This document shows positions 1 to 6,864 of a stretch of 20,883 bases of DNA, piece by piece; the first letter of the stretch is position 1; each line of letters opens with the position of its first letter. The notes beneath the pieces were generated by a model. That model searched no databases, was not told the DNA's origin, and saw only the letters and a list, made by a program, of their open reading frames with translations. The DNA is from JACKLD01 sp049297695 (lineage in GTDB: Bacteria > Pseudomonadota > Alphaproteobacteria > UBA2136 > UBA6156): positions 1-20,883 of the forward strand of contig JBAQUT010000067.1 of NCBI GenBank assembly GCA_049297695.1, given 5' to 3'. Both the position numbers and the translations under genes were made by a program.

Positions 1-174
1 CCATTGGGAAATAAGGGTTTCGGTGCCAATGCCATTGCCGCAGCCCAGTTCCAGAATGTTGCAGGCGGGGGAGAGGAGGCGCATCCCCGTAAACAGTTTG
101 GGCAACACGTGGCGTTGGATGAGCGTATGCACGGGCGAGTTGAGGTAATTCCGTTCTGTGCTGCTGGGTTTCAT
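1..174 (-). CDS. Class I SAM-dependent methyltransferase, N-terminal fragment
   Basis: Translating the minus strand from the ATG at 174 gives 58 residues that run off the left edge. Residues 40-51 read ILELGCGNGIGT, the glycine-rich motif I that binds S-adenosylmethionine in class I methyltransferases. The preceding helix (HTLIQRHVLPKLF) resembles the lead-in of small-molecule or lipid methyltransferases, but the substrate-determining part lies outside the window, so the substrate is unknown. The gene diverges from the M16 gene across a 62-base intergenic region. No strong Shine-Dalgarno sequence precedes this ATG. It is the only ATG that leaves a normal-length N-terminus ahead of motif I. 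Family is fairly sure; function is not. Confidence 0.75.
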   Translation of the reverse strand, partial: MKPSSTERNYLNSPVHTLIQRHVLPKLFTGMRLLSPACNILELGCGNGIGTETLISQW

Positions 175-204
175 TTGCCTAAGCCTTGCGTTTGTTGGTA
201 TAAG
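175..204 (+). promoter_or_regulatory. Candidate sigma70-type promoter for the M16-xseA-M23 operon
   Basis: A -35-like TTGCCT (175-180) and a -10 TATAAG (199-204) are separated by 18 bases, and TGG directly before the -10 gives an extended -10. Transcription would start near 211, leaving a short leader with AAGGA at 221-225 ahead of the ATG at 237. The match is by eye; no start site is known. Confidence 0.45.
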
Positions 205-236
205 AAGGGTGCCAAACAACAAGGAAAACTGCAACC

Positions 237-1559
237 ATGATGCGATGGATGGGTGTACTGATTGTGGCGTTATTAACAAGCATAGCAGGGGGCACCATGG
301 CCGAACCACAGATTCAGCAGTTAACCAGCCCCAAGGGCACCACGTACTGGCTGGTGGAAAGCCCGCAAATACCCATGGTGAGCGTGGAAGTGGCCTTGAG
401 GGCCGGCAGTGCCTTTGAGCCCGCCTCCAAACAAGGTTTGGCCAGCATGACGGCCAGCATGATGGATGAAGGCGCGGGCGATTTGGACGCCAAGGCCTTT
501 AAAGAAGCGCTGGACGAATTGGGTGCCCGTTTTGGGGCAGGGAGCGATAAGCTGGATGTAACCGTGCACCTGACCACGTTGATAGAACACGCCGAAGCCG
601 CTACCCAGCTTGCGGCGCTGGCCTTACACAAGCCTCGGTTTGATGCCGACGCCTTGGAACGGATGAAGGCCGCCACTGTTGCGGGGATTCAGCAAAGTGA
701 AGAAAACCCCGGTGCCGTGGCGGGCCGTGCCTTTGCCAAGGCGGTGTTTGATGACCATGCGTATGCCCGCCAATCGGTAGGGACGGTGGAGAGTGTGGCG
801 GGTTTGACCGTGGAGGATGTGAAGGCCTGGCACACTACCCAGTTGACCAAGGCTAACATGGTGGTGAGCGTTGTGGGGGCCGTAAAGCCCAACCAAGCGG
901 GGAAATTGGTGGATGTTCTGGTGGAGGATTTGCCTGCTGGAACCGCTCGCAATGTCATAACCGAAGGCCCCAAGCCCACCACGCCCCAATTGGTACGGAT
1001 TGAAAAAACCTTGCCCCAAGCCACCATTATGCTGGGCCACGTGGGGATGAGCCGCGACGACCCCGATTATTACCCAATGCTGGTGATGAACGAGATGTTG
1101 GGCGGTGGGATTTTGACAAGCCGTTTGTTTGAAGTCGTGCGCGAAAAACATGGCTTGGTGTACGGTGTGGGCAGCGCCAACACCGTGCTGCCCAAAGGCG
1201 GCATGTTTGTGGTGCAACTGCAAACCGAAAACGGCAAAGCCCAAAAGGCTTTGGATTTGATTAAGGCGGAGCTGGAGCGCATCCGCACCACCCAACCCAC
1301 GGACCAAGAGTTTGCCGATGTGGTGGATTATCTGGTGGGGTCGTTCCCCTTGCGGGTGGACAGCAACGGCAAGGTGTTGGATTACCTAAGCTTGATGCAA
1401 ATGGAAAACCTGGGGGCGGATTATCTGACCAAGTGGGTGGGGCACATTAAGGCCGTAACGCCCGCGGATATTCAGCGCGTGGCGGCCAAGCTGATACAAC
1501 CCGATGCCATGGCCGTGACCATTGTGGGCAGCGGCCCTGCCATGAAGGCCCATTGGTAA
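237..1559 (+). CDS. Secreted M16-family peptidase homologue, catalytically inactive type
   Basis: The 440-residue product starts with a signal peptide (hydrophobic residues 6-18, likely cleavage after TMA, residue 22), so it should act in the periplasm. It has the two-domain M16B layout: N-terminal domain about 30-180 and C-terminal domain about 190-430. The zinc motif HxxEH should fall at 70-74, but that stretch reads SMTAS (in GLASMTASMMDEG), so both histidines and the glutamate are missing. The R/Y pair typical of the partner subunit is present in VVREKHGLVYG (about 300-310). In this family such subunits normally pair with an active HxxEH subunit, usually the adjacent gene; here the upstream neighbour is an unrelated methyltransferase on the other strand. 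It is first in an operon with xseA: its stop and the next start share one base (TAATG). Family very sure; physiological substrate unknown. Confidence 0.9.
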   Translation: MMRWMGVLIVALLTSIAGGTMAEPQIQQLTSPKGTTYWLVESPQIPMVSVEVALRAGSAFEPASKQGLASMTASMMDEGAGDLDAKAFKEALDELGARFGAGSDKLDVTVHLTTLIEHAEAATQLAALALHKPRFDADALERMKAATVAGIQQSEENPGAVAGRAFAKAVFDDHAYARQSVGTVESVAGLTVEDVKAWHTTQLTKANMVVSVVGAVKPNQAGKLVDVLVEDLPAGTARNVITEGPKPTTPQLVRIEKTLPQATIMLGHVGMSRDDPDYYPMLVMNEMLGGGILTSRLFEVVREKHGLVYGVGSANTVLPKGGMFVVQLQTENGKAQKALDLIKAELERIRTTQPTDQEFADVVDYLVGSFPLRVDSNGKVLDYLSLMQMENLGADYLTKWVGHIKAVTPADIQRVAAKLIQPDAMAVTIVGSGPAMKAHW

Positions 1560-2740
1560 TGAGCGGGGTGCCGCCACTGACCGTCTCCCAATTGGCGGGG
1601 GCGATTGATGGTGTGCTGCAGGAGAGTTTCCCCTATGTGGCGGTGCTGGGCGAGGTGGGCAAAGCCACCTTGCATGGCAACGGACATTTGTACGTGGATT
1701 TGAAAGACGATACGGCGGTGATCAACACCGTGATGTGGCGCACCAACGTGGCTGCCCACGCGACGTTGCCCCAAACGGGGGATAAGGTGATTGCCCACGG
1801 CAAAATAACCACCTACAAGGCCCGCAGCAGTTACCAGCTGCAAGTGGTGCGGTTTGAGGCCGTGGGCGCAGGCGCCCTGATGCAGCAGTTTGAACAATTG
1901 AAAACCAAATTGTTGGCGGAAGGTTTGTTTGAAAGCACGCGCAAAAAACCGATACCGTTGCTGCCGCGATGCATTGGGGTTATCACCTCGCCCACAGGGG
2001 CGGTGATTCAGGATATTTTACACCGCCTGCGGGCACGTTGCCCTGTGCCTGTGGTGGTATGGCCTGTGACCGTGCAGGGCACCACGGCGGCGGGAGATGT
2101 GGTGAAGGCGGTGCAGGGTTTTAACGCCTTGCCGGAAGCCCGCAAGCCCGACCTGTTGATTGTGGCCCGTGGCGGTGGAAGCCCGGAAGATTTGGCACCG
2201 TTTAACGACGAAGCCTTGGTGCGCGCGGTGGCGGGGAGCGGGATACCGGTGATTTCGGCCGTGGGGCACGAAACCGATACCACGTTGTGCGATTACGCCG
2301 CCGACATGCGCGCCCCCACCCCCACCGCTGCCGCTGAAATGGCCGTGCCCGTGCGGGCGGACGTGTTGGCGTGGCTGGCCAGTGCCCGTGCGGGGTTGGC
2401 GCGGGAAATGCAGGGCCAGATAACCGATTACAAAGCGCACCTTGCCATGGTGAAACGCCTGTTGCCCGACCCTGTGCGGCTGGTGGGCCAAGCCCAGCAA
2501 CGGTTAGAAGAAACCGCCATGCGCCTGAACCGCATGGGCCCTACGTTGGTGCAACATCACACGGCCCGTTTGGCGGGGCTTGCCCGTGTGTTGCAGGCCC
2601 ATCAGCCACTCGCCCCTTTGGCGCGGGGGTTTGCGTTGGTGCGGAGTGAAGTGGGAGATTTGATAACCACATCCACCGCCTCCGCAGGCCCCGTGGTGGT
2701 ACAATTTAACGACGGCACACGGAAAGGAACCTTGCAATGA
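1559..2740 (+). CDS. xseA: Exodeoxyribonuclease VII large subunit
   Basis: XseA is the large subunit of ExoVII, which degrades single-stranded DNA in both directions together with the small subunit XseB, not seen here. The 393-residue product has an N-terminal OB-fold (about 7-100, including GEVGKATLHGNGHLYVDLKD). The catalytic core follows, with RCIGVITSPTGAVIQDI (about 138-154), ARGGGSPEDL (203-212), PVISAVGHETD (230-240) and RAPTPTAAAE. The C-terminal helical region is short compared with the roughly 450-residue enterobacterial protein, suggesting a reduced coiled coil. A TTG two codons upstream is also open, but the ATG at 1559, sharing a base with the M16 stop, fits better. The last codons overlap the M23 gene by four bases (ATGA), implying translational coupling. 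Confidence 0.95.
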   Translation: MSGVPPLTVSQLAGAIDGVLQESFPYVAVLGEVGKATLHGNGHLYVDLKDDTAVINTVMWRTNVAAHATLPQTGDKVIAHGKITTYKARSSYQLQVVRFEAVGAGALMQQFEQLKTKLLAEGLFESTRKKPIPLLPRCIGVITSPTGAVIQDILHRLRARCPVPVVVWPVTVQGTTAAGDVVKAVQGFNALPEARKPDLLIVARGGGSPEDLAPFNDEALVRAVAGSGIPVISAVGHETDTTLCDYAADMRAPTPTAAAEMAVPVRADVLAWLASARAGLAREMQGQITDYKAHLAMVKRLLPDPVRLVGQAQQRLEETAMRLNRMGPTLVQHHTARLAGLARVLQAHQPLAPLARGFALVRSEVGDLITTSTASAGPVVVQFNDGTRKGTLQ

Positions 2741-3564
2741 AATGGATGATGGCGGCGTTGCTGGTAGCCGTACCTGCATGGGCCGAACCTGCATTGGAAG
2801 TAGTGAACCAAAACCTTCAACCCGGCGGGTTTATGGTGGGGCGGGTGGAGCAAGGGAGTGTGGTGCGGTGGAATGATGTGAAAATCCCCGTGAATGCCGA
2901 AGGGTTGTTTGTGGTGGGGTTTGATAGGTTTGCAGGGAAGAACCAAGATATTCAGGTATGCGTGAACGCGGAGTGCACCACCACGCCCCTTACCTTGGCC
3001 AGCCGCACGTACAAGGTACAAAACGTGAAGGGTGTGCCGGCGAAAACGGTGAACCCATCGCCCGCCGAATTGAAACGCATGGCGGCGGACAATGCCGCCA
3101 TTGCCGCCGCCCGCAAAACCTATGCGGGGTTGAATGCGTTTGCAGGGCCGTTTGTACTGCCTGTTCAAGCTGAAACCAGCGGCGTGTTTGGCAGCCGCCG
3201 CACGTACAACGGCGAGGAGCGCAGTTGGCACAAAGGCCACGATTTGGCCGCCAGAACAGGAACGCCCGTGTATGCTCCTGCCGATGGAATTGTGCGGCTG
3301 GCCCGCAGCACGTTTATGAGCGGGAATTTGGTGATATTGGACCATGGGAGTTACATCACCAGCCTGTACGCGCATTTGGACAGCATGGCCGTGAATGTGG
3401 GAGATACTGTGAAACAAGGCGATATGGTTGGCCGTGTGGGCACCACGGGCCGTAGCACTGGGCCCCATTTGCACTGGGGGATGAACTGGAAAAGCGTGGC
3501 CATTGACCCCGCCCTGTGGGTTGGGCATACTTTGCCGAAAGAGGAGGATCCCCATGCTGAGTAG
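2737..3564 (+). CDS. Periplasmic M23 (LytM-type) metallopeptidase
   Basis: The 275-residue product has a short signal peptide (MKWMMAALLVAVPAWA, cleavage before EP). An N-terminal beta-rich region of about 90 residues (GGFMVGRVEQGS and the following GLFVVGFDRFAGK) resembles the region preceding LytM in many alphaproteobacterial M23 proteins. The LytM domain is about 138-262. Zinc ligands and catalytic residues are visible: H165 and D169 in HKGHD, then H244-L-H246 in GPHLHWG. The family cleaves peptide cross-bridges in peptidoglycan, so the role is cell-wall remodelling, or divisome activation if the site were degenerate; here it looks intact. Translation is probably coupled to xseA (ATGA overlap), and its end overlaps the next gene by 11 bases. 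Confidence 0.93.
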   Translation: MKWMMAALLVAVPAWAEPALEVVNQNLQPGGFMVGRVEQGSVVRWNDVKIPVNAEGLFVVGFDRFAGKNQDIQVCVNAECTTTPLTLASRTYKVQNVKGVPAKTVNPSPAELKRMAADNAAIAAARKTYAGLNAFAGPFVLPVQAETSGVFGSRRTYNGEERSWHKGHDLAARTGTPVYAPADGIVRLARSTFMSGNLVILDHGSYITSLYAHLDSMAVNVGDTVKQGDMVGRVGTTGRSTGPHLHWGMNWKSVAIDPALWVGHTLPKEEDPHAE

Positions 3565-3973
3565 CGTGTTATGGATTTACCGCGTAACCGTGGCCCTGCT
3601 GGTAGGGGCTTTTGTGTATGATTTTTTTGCCCCCACGGGCATGGATTACGATATGGGCGCCCCCGCGTATCTGATTATCGCCGTGTTAGCCTTGGCGGAA
3701 CCCGTGTTTTGGGCTGTGATGCACTTGTGCGGCGGAGTGATGATGGGCGTGGCGGCGGGTGGCATTTTGGATGGGATTAAACTGTCTCTCATACTTGGTG
3801 TAGGGCTTGGCCTTTCTCGCCTGTGGGTGGCGGTGCTGGGGGCGGCGGCTGGCACCTACGCAGGTGGAGGGCCGCTGTTGTACAGCATCGGCGGGGTTGT
3901 TGTGGCGTTTGCGTTGTTTGGGTTGGAGCGGGGGATTATGTGGATGTGGCATTACTCCGATCACGACGCTTAA
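3554..3973 (+). CDS. Small hypothetical inner-membrane protein
   Basis: From the ATG at 3554 the product is 139 residues with about four hydrophobic helices (roughly 8-24, 35-55, 60-100 as one or two spans, 108-127). I chose this ATG over an earlier in-frame one at 3503 because GAGGAGG at 3541-3547 is a strong Shine-Dalgarno sequence at the right distance, and the longer form would start with 17 non-conserved-looking residues inside the M23 gene. Gly/Ala-rich helices (GGVMMGVAAGGILDGIK, LGAAAGTYAGGGP) are the only notable features. I do not recognise a family. It is last in the M16-xseA-M23 operon, and its final 38 bases overlap the 3' end of lpxK on the other strand. Confidence 0.75.
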   Translation: MLSSVLWIYRVTVALLVGAFVYDFFAPTGMDYDMGAPAYLIIAVLALAEPVFWAVMHLCGGVMMGVAAGGILDGIKLSLILGVGLGLSRLWVAVLGAAAGTYAGGGPLLYSIGGVVVAFALFGLERGIMWMWHYSDHDA

Positions 3974-4874
3974 GACATGTTGTTATAAAGTTTATAAACC
4001 CATTTACATCCCCCTCCAACGCCAACGGTACAGCCACATAAGGCAAATCTGGCGGCAATTTCATGGCATCTTTTTCCGTGCACACCAAGGTAGCGCCATT
4101 AGTGCGAGCAAGAGTGTTCAGCGTATCGTGCAGGGCGGGTGTGAAGGTAGCGTGGTCAGGCAAAGAGAAAGTTTCCACCACGTTGAGCCCCGCAGCCGTT
4201 AACGCGTTAAAAAACTCATCGGGGTGGGCAAGGGCGGCAAAGGCAACAAGGGGTTTTCCACCCAAGCTTGCTACAACCGTGGTATCCAGCGCGCGGCGGA
4301 AGGCAAACACGGGTTTGACAGGCAGGCCCGTGGGAAGGAGAGTATCTTGCAGCACATAGCAATCGGCGCGGGCGGCGGCCTGTAAACATTCCCGCAACGG
4401 CCCAGCGGGGATGCCCAGTCCGTTTCCAATTCCCGAGGGCCCAAAGGTCAGCACGTCCACATCCCGCGCAACATCCACGCGGCTAAAACCGTCATCCAGA
4501 ACAATCAACGTGGCGCCACGGGCCACGGCTTGCGCAACGCCATGCTGCTTGTTGCGGTGAGAGATGACTATGGCGCTGGGAAGGTGCGCCACCAACAGCT
4601 TGGCTTCATCGCCTTCGGCTTGGGCCCCTGTAACGATGGCTAACCGAAAATGGGCTTCCAACGCTTGGGCCAACAGCAAAGTGAGGGGTGTTTTGCCGCT
4701 GCCGCCTGCGGTAAGGTTCCCGATGCTAATAACAGGCACGGGTGCCCTATAAACCTTCCGCCCCCGCCACGTGTGGTGCATCCAGGCCCCCGCACCGTAC
4801 AACCGCGCCAAAGGCCGTAAGGCGTGGGATTTCCACGTGCGGGTTGGGGTGTACCAAAAAGATGGGGTTTTCAT
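3936..4874 (-). CDS. lpxK: Tetraacyldisaccharide 4'-kinase, divergent and compact
   Basis: LpxK phosphorylates the 4' position of the lipid A disaccharide to give lipid IVA at the inner face of the inner membrane. The 312-residue product has the P-loop GNLTAGGSGKTP (52-63, K61/T62), GDE (88-90, with the conserved Asp at 89), DDGF (127-130), IPAGPLRE (155-162) and a late DH pair (240-241). It differs from the usual family in three places. The SRGYG stretch normally before the GDE motif is missing (VTGAQAEGDE instead). DDGFQH reads DDGFSR. DHH reads DHA. The chain is correspondingly short. It may still be active, since the nucleotide site and the acidic residues remain. The gene reads toward and overlaps the small membrane-protein gene by 38 bases. 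waaA, its usual partner, lies beyond an inserted plus-strand gene. Confidence 0.88.
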   Translation of the reverse strand: MKTPSFWYTPTRTWKSHALRPLARLYGAGAWMHHTWRGRKVYRAPVPVISIGNLTAGGSGKTPLTLLLAQALEAHFRLAIVTGAQAEGDEAKLLVAHLPSAIVISHRNKQHGVAQAVARGATLIVLDDGFSRVDVARDVDVLTFGPSGIGNGLGIPAGPLRECLQAAARADCYVLQDTLLPTGLPVKPVFAFRRALDTTVVASLGGKPLVAFAALAHPDEFFNALTAAGLNVVETFSLPDHATFTPALHDTLNTLARTNGATLVCTEKDAMKLPPDLPYVAVPLALEGDVNGFINFITTCLKRRDRSNATST

Positions 4875-4885
4875 GGGGCAAGGTC

Positions 4886-4914
4886 TTGTTTCTAGGGCAG
4901 GATAACCCTATTTC
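4886..4914 (+). promoter_or_regulatory. Weak candidate promoter for the 4922 gene
   Basis: TTGTTT (4886-4891) and TATTTC (4909-4914) have a 17-base spacer, and only seven bases separate the -10-like box from the ATG at 4922. If real, the mRNA would be leaderless. Both boxes are imperfect, so this is tentative. Confidence 0.25.
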
Positions 4915-4921
4915 TCAAAGT

Positions 4922-5377
4922 ATGTCACATGAAAACATACCCGATATTCTGGATTCTCAAAGCGTTGTATGGATGCGGTTTGAACACGATACGTCGTTGC
5001 GCATGGCATTTATGCTGAAAACAGCTTTGGCTACAACCGTCCGCGATGCGGCTAAAATTGGTGAAAGTGTTATGGACGGACGGACTTATGAGTATCTTAA
5101 TAAAGTATATAAAGAAAAACAGTTACCGAAAGATTTTACCCCCTATCCTATCAAGCCGTTAGGAAGGGAATATGCTTTGCCCAAAGATTTGAATTACCAA
5201 GGTGTCATTCAGGCGGTTATGTGGCGCACGCGGCAAATTTACGATGACCCCGCGTTGGCGAAAGAGGTAGGTCGGGCGCTGGATGATATTCATCGGGTTA
5301 ACAAGCCCAACCAACATAAAGACGTGAGGTTTGAAAGTGTGGATTGGTGGGCATGGCCCCAGCATGTAAGGCGTTAA
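4922..5377 (+). CDS. Hypothetical protein, unrecognised, AT-richer than neighbours
   Basis: The ATG at 4922 (MSHENIPDIL) gives 151 residues. The reading frame is open further upstream, but that part overlaps the start of lpxK on the other strand and reads like antisense. No signal peptide, membrane span or known motif is visible. The protein is mixed charged and helical, with a Trp-rich tail (VDWWAWPQHVRR). Codon use is looser and more A/T-ending than in lpxK and waaA, between which it sits in the opposite orientation. That fits a later insertion or a fast-evolving lineage-specific gene. No Shine-Dalgarno sequence precedes the ATG. A structured inverted-repeat element lies just downstream. 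I assign no function; that it is coding rests on length and plausible composition. Confidence 0.55.
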   Translation: MSHENIPDILDSQSVVWMRFEHDTSLRMAFMLKTALATTVRDAAKIGESVMDGRTYEYLNKVYKEKQLPKDFTPYPIKPLGREYALPKDLNYQGVIQAVMWRTRQIYDDPALAKEVGRALDDIHRVNKPNQHKDVRFESVDWWAWPQHVRR

Positions 5378-5396
5378 ACTAAAGCTATTCCCAAAT

Positions 5397-5511
5397 TTTA
5401 CTAGCCAGGCCTGCAAATAGGTTTTGTCTGCGCTGCACCAGCTTTGTGTACCAGCACGTACACGGCAACTGTCGTTCTCGCCAAAACCCATTTTCGGCTC
5501 TGGCTAGCAAA
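5397..5511. repeat. Nested inverted-repeat element between convergent genes (possible structured RNA or MITE)
   Basis: Three complementary pairs are nested collinearly. The outer pair is CTAGCCAGGCC (5401-5411) with GGC-T-CTGGCTAG (5496-5507), one bulged base, extending past one mismatch to TTT/AAA at 5397-5399/5509-5511. The middle pair is GGTTTTG (5420-5426) with CAAAACC (5482-5488). The inner pair is GTGTAC (5446-5451) with GTACAC (5458-5463) around a six-base loop. It lies between the convergent 4922 gene and waaA. No T-run follows on either strand, so it is not a simple intrinsic terminator. It could be a structured RNA, a miniature inverted-repeat element or an mRNA 3' structure. Confidence 0.5.
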
Positions 5512-5525
5512 TTATGAGAACAGCT

Positions 5526-6806
5526 TTAGAGAAGAGGCAGTTTCTCCACAATCGCCAGTGCCGCCATGCGGGATGACCCGCTGAGAGTGGGCAATGTGGT
5601 GGCAATTTTGGTGCGCTCCGCTTTCAACACATCCCGTTGGGTGAGCAACCCCACAAGGTGTTTGGCCAAAGCGGCGCGGGAAGGGGCAATGGTCAACAAC
5701 CCATGTTCGGTAAGCGTGGGTATCATATCCTGAAAATTAAACATGTGCGGCCCCGCAGCGGTGGGTACGCCAAGTTTCAGGGGTTCCAACGGGTTGTGGC
5801 CACCTTGGGGCACCAAACTGCCGCCAATCACGGCGACATCGGCCAAGCGGTACCACAGGCCCAGTTCACCCAAGGTATCCGCAATGTAAACATCGGTGTG
5901 GCGGTTGCCACCCATGTGGGGCATTTCGCCCACGCCACGCCGGTGGATGTTCCGCGTGTGGCGCTGAACTTCGTTGCTGGCGGCGGTACCGCGGTGGGGG
6001 TGGCGGGGCACGATGATGGTCAGCACATCCGGCACTTGTTGCTTCACGCTCAAATGCAGTTGGGCGGCTTCTTCTTCCTCGCCTGGGTGGGTGCTGGCCA
6101 CCACCACGGTGGGCCGGCTACCAATTTGGCTACGGAATTTTTCCAGCAAAGCATCGTCCACGGGCAACGCCGTGGCATCAAATTTCAGGTTACCACCCAC
6201 CGAAATGTTGCTGGCACCCAAGTACCGCAAGCGCTGCATATCCACCTCGCGTTGGGCGATAATCAAGGCGTAGCGCTTGACCAAACTGCGGAAAAACCAA
6301 CCCCATGCCTGATATTTGGGCCAACTGCGGTCGGATATTTTACCGTTCAGCAAAATGGGGTTGGGGGCGGCACTCATCAATTCGGGCCAAAACTCGCTTT
6401 CCACAAACACGCTGAGGGTGGGTTTCCAATGGGCCATAAAGTTGGCAACGGCGGGACGAATATCCAACGGCACATATTGCACAATAACCTGCCCATGACC
6501 TTCCAACGAAGCCGCAAGTTTTTCCAACATGCGCATGCCGTTCCGTGTGCCCGTGGTGAGCAACAAGTGCGCACCGGGGCGGGCGTGGCGCACGTGGTGC
6601 AGCACGGGGGTAAGGCTGTTCACCTCGCCCACGCTGGCGCCATGGAACCACACCAACTGGCCTTCAGGCCGGGGGGTTGTTCCGTGGCCAAGCCGCTCGC
6701 CAAAACGGGCTTTATCCTCGCGACCTACCAACACGCGGTACAAAATCATGAGGGCCAGCAAGGGGCTGAGAATGAGTTGGAGAAGGCGGTACAGCAAGAG
6801 TGTCAT
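5526..6806 (-). CDS. waaA: 3-deoxy-D-manno-octulosonic acid (Kdo) transferase
   Basis: WaaA/KdtA (GT30) adds Kdo from CMP-Kdo to lipid IVA at the cytoplasmic face of the inner membrane. The 426-residue product starts with a hydrophobic anchor (residues 1-27). Then come RFGERLG (34-40), FHGASVGE (54-61, the family's catalytic base being E61), LLTTGTRNG (82-90), VESEFWPEL (135-143), NGKISDRSW (154-162), GNLKFDA (205-211), STHPGEEE (238-245), PRHPHRG (267-273) and GGSLVPQGGHNPLEP (328-342). I chose the ATG at 6806, which gives normal family length. A longer frame to 7058 would add 84 residues overlapping the upstream gene and crossing its terminator. Whether it adds one or two Kdo residues cannot be read from the sequence. 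Confidence 0.95.
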   Translation of the reverse strand: MTLLLYRLLQLILSPLLALMILYRVLVGREDKARFGERLGHGTTPRPEGQLVWFHGASVGEVNSLTPVLHHVRHARPGAHLLLTTGTRNGMRMLEKLAASLEGHGQVIVQYVPLDIRPAVANFMAHWKPTLSVFVESEFWPELMSAAPNPILLNGKISDRSWPKYQAWGWFFRSLVKRYALIIAQREVDMQRLRYLGASNISVGGNLKFDATALPVDDALLEKFRSQIGSRPTVVVASTHPGEEEEAAQLHLSVKQQVPDVLTIIVPRHPHRGTAASNEVQRHTRNIHRRGVGEMPHMGGNRHTDVYIADTLGELGLWYRLADVAVIGGSLVPQGGHNPLEPLKLGVPTAAGPHMFNFQDMIPTLTEHGLLTIAPSRAALAKHLVGLLTQRDVLKAERTKIATTLPTLSGSSRMAALAIVEKLPLL

Positions 6807-6825
6807 AACGCCAAACCTAGCACAC

Positions 6826-6847
6826 AAAAAGCCGCCCGTGGGCGGCT
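6826..6847 (-). terminator. Intrinsic terminator after the Cys-rich membrane protein gene
   Basis: A perfect eight-base stem AGCCGCCC/GGGCGGCT (6830-6837/6840-6847) is followed on the minus strand by TTTTTGTGTG. It lies 17 bases beyond the stop at 6865 and just upstream of waaA, so waaA probably depends on read-through or a promoter of its own. Confidence 0.75.
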
Positions 6848-6864
6848 GTGTAACAGGAGTGCCG

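Noticed and set aside
4742..4921. A 60-codon upstream extension of the 4922 gene
   Set aside because: It is antisense to the conserved lpxK N-terminus including the region before the P-loop; the ATG at 4922 starts just outside lpxK.
5397..5511. A degraded tRNA gene or tRNA-like structure
   Set aside because: The helices are nested rather than cloverleaf, and no T-loop GTTCRANY or acceptor CCA arrangement is present.
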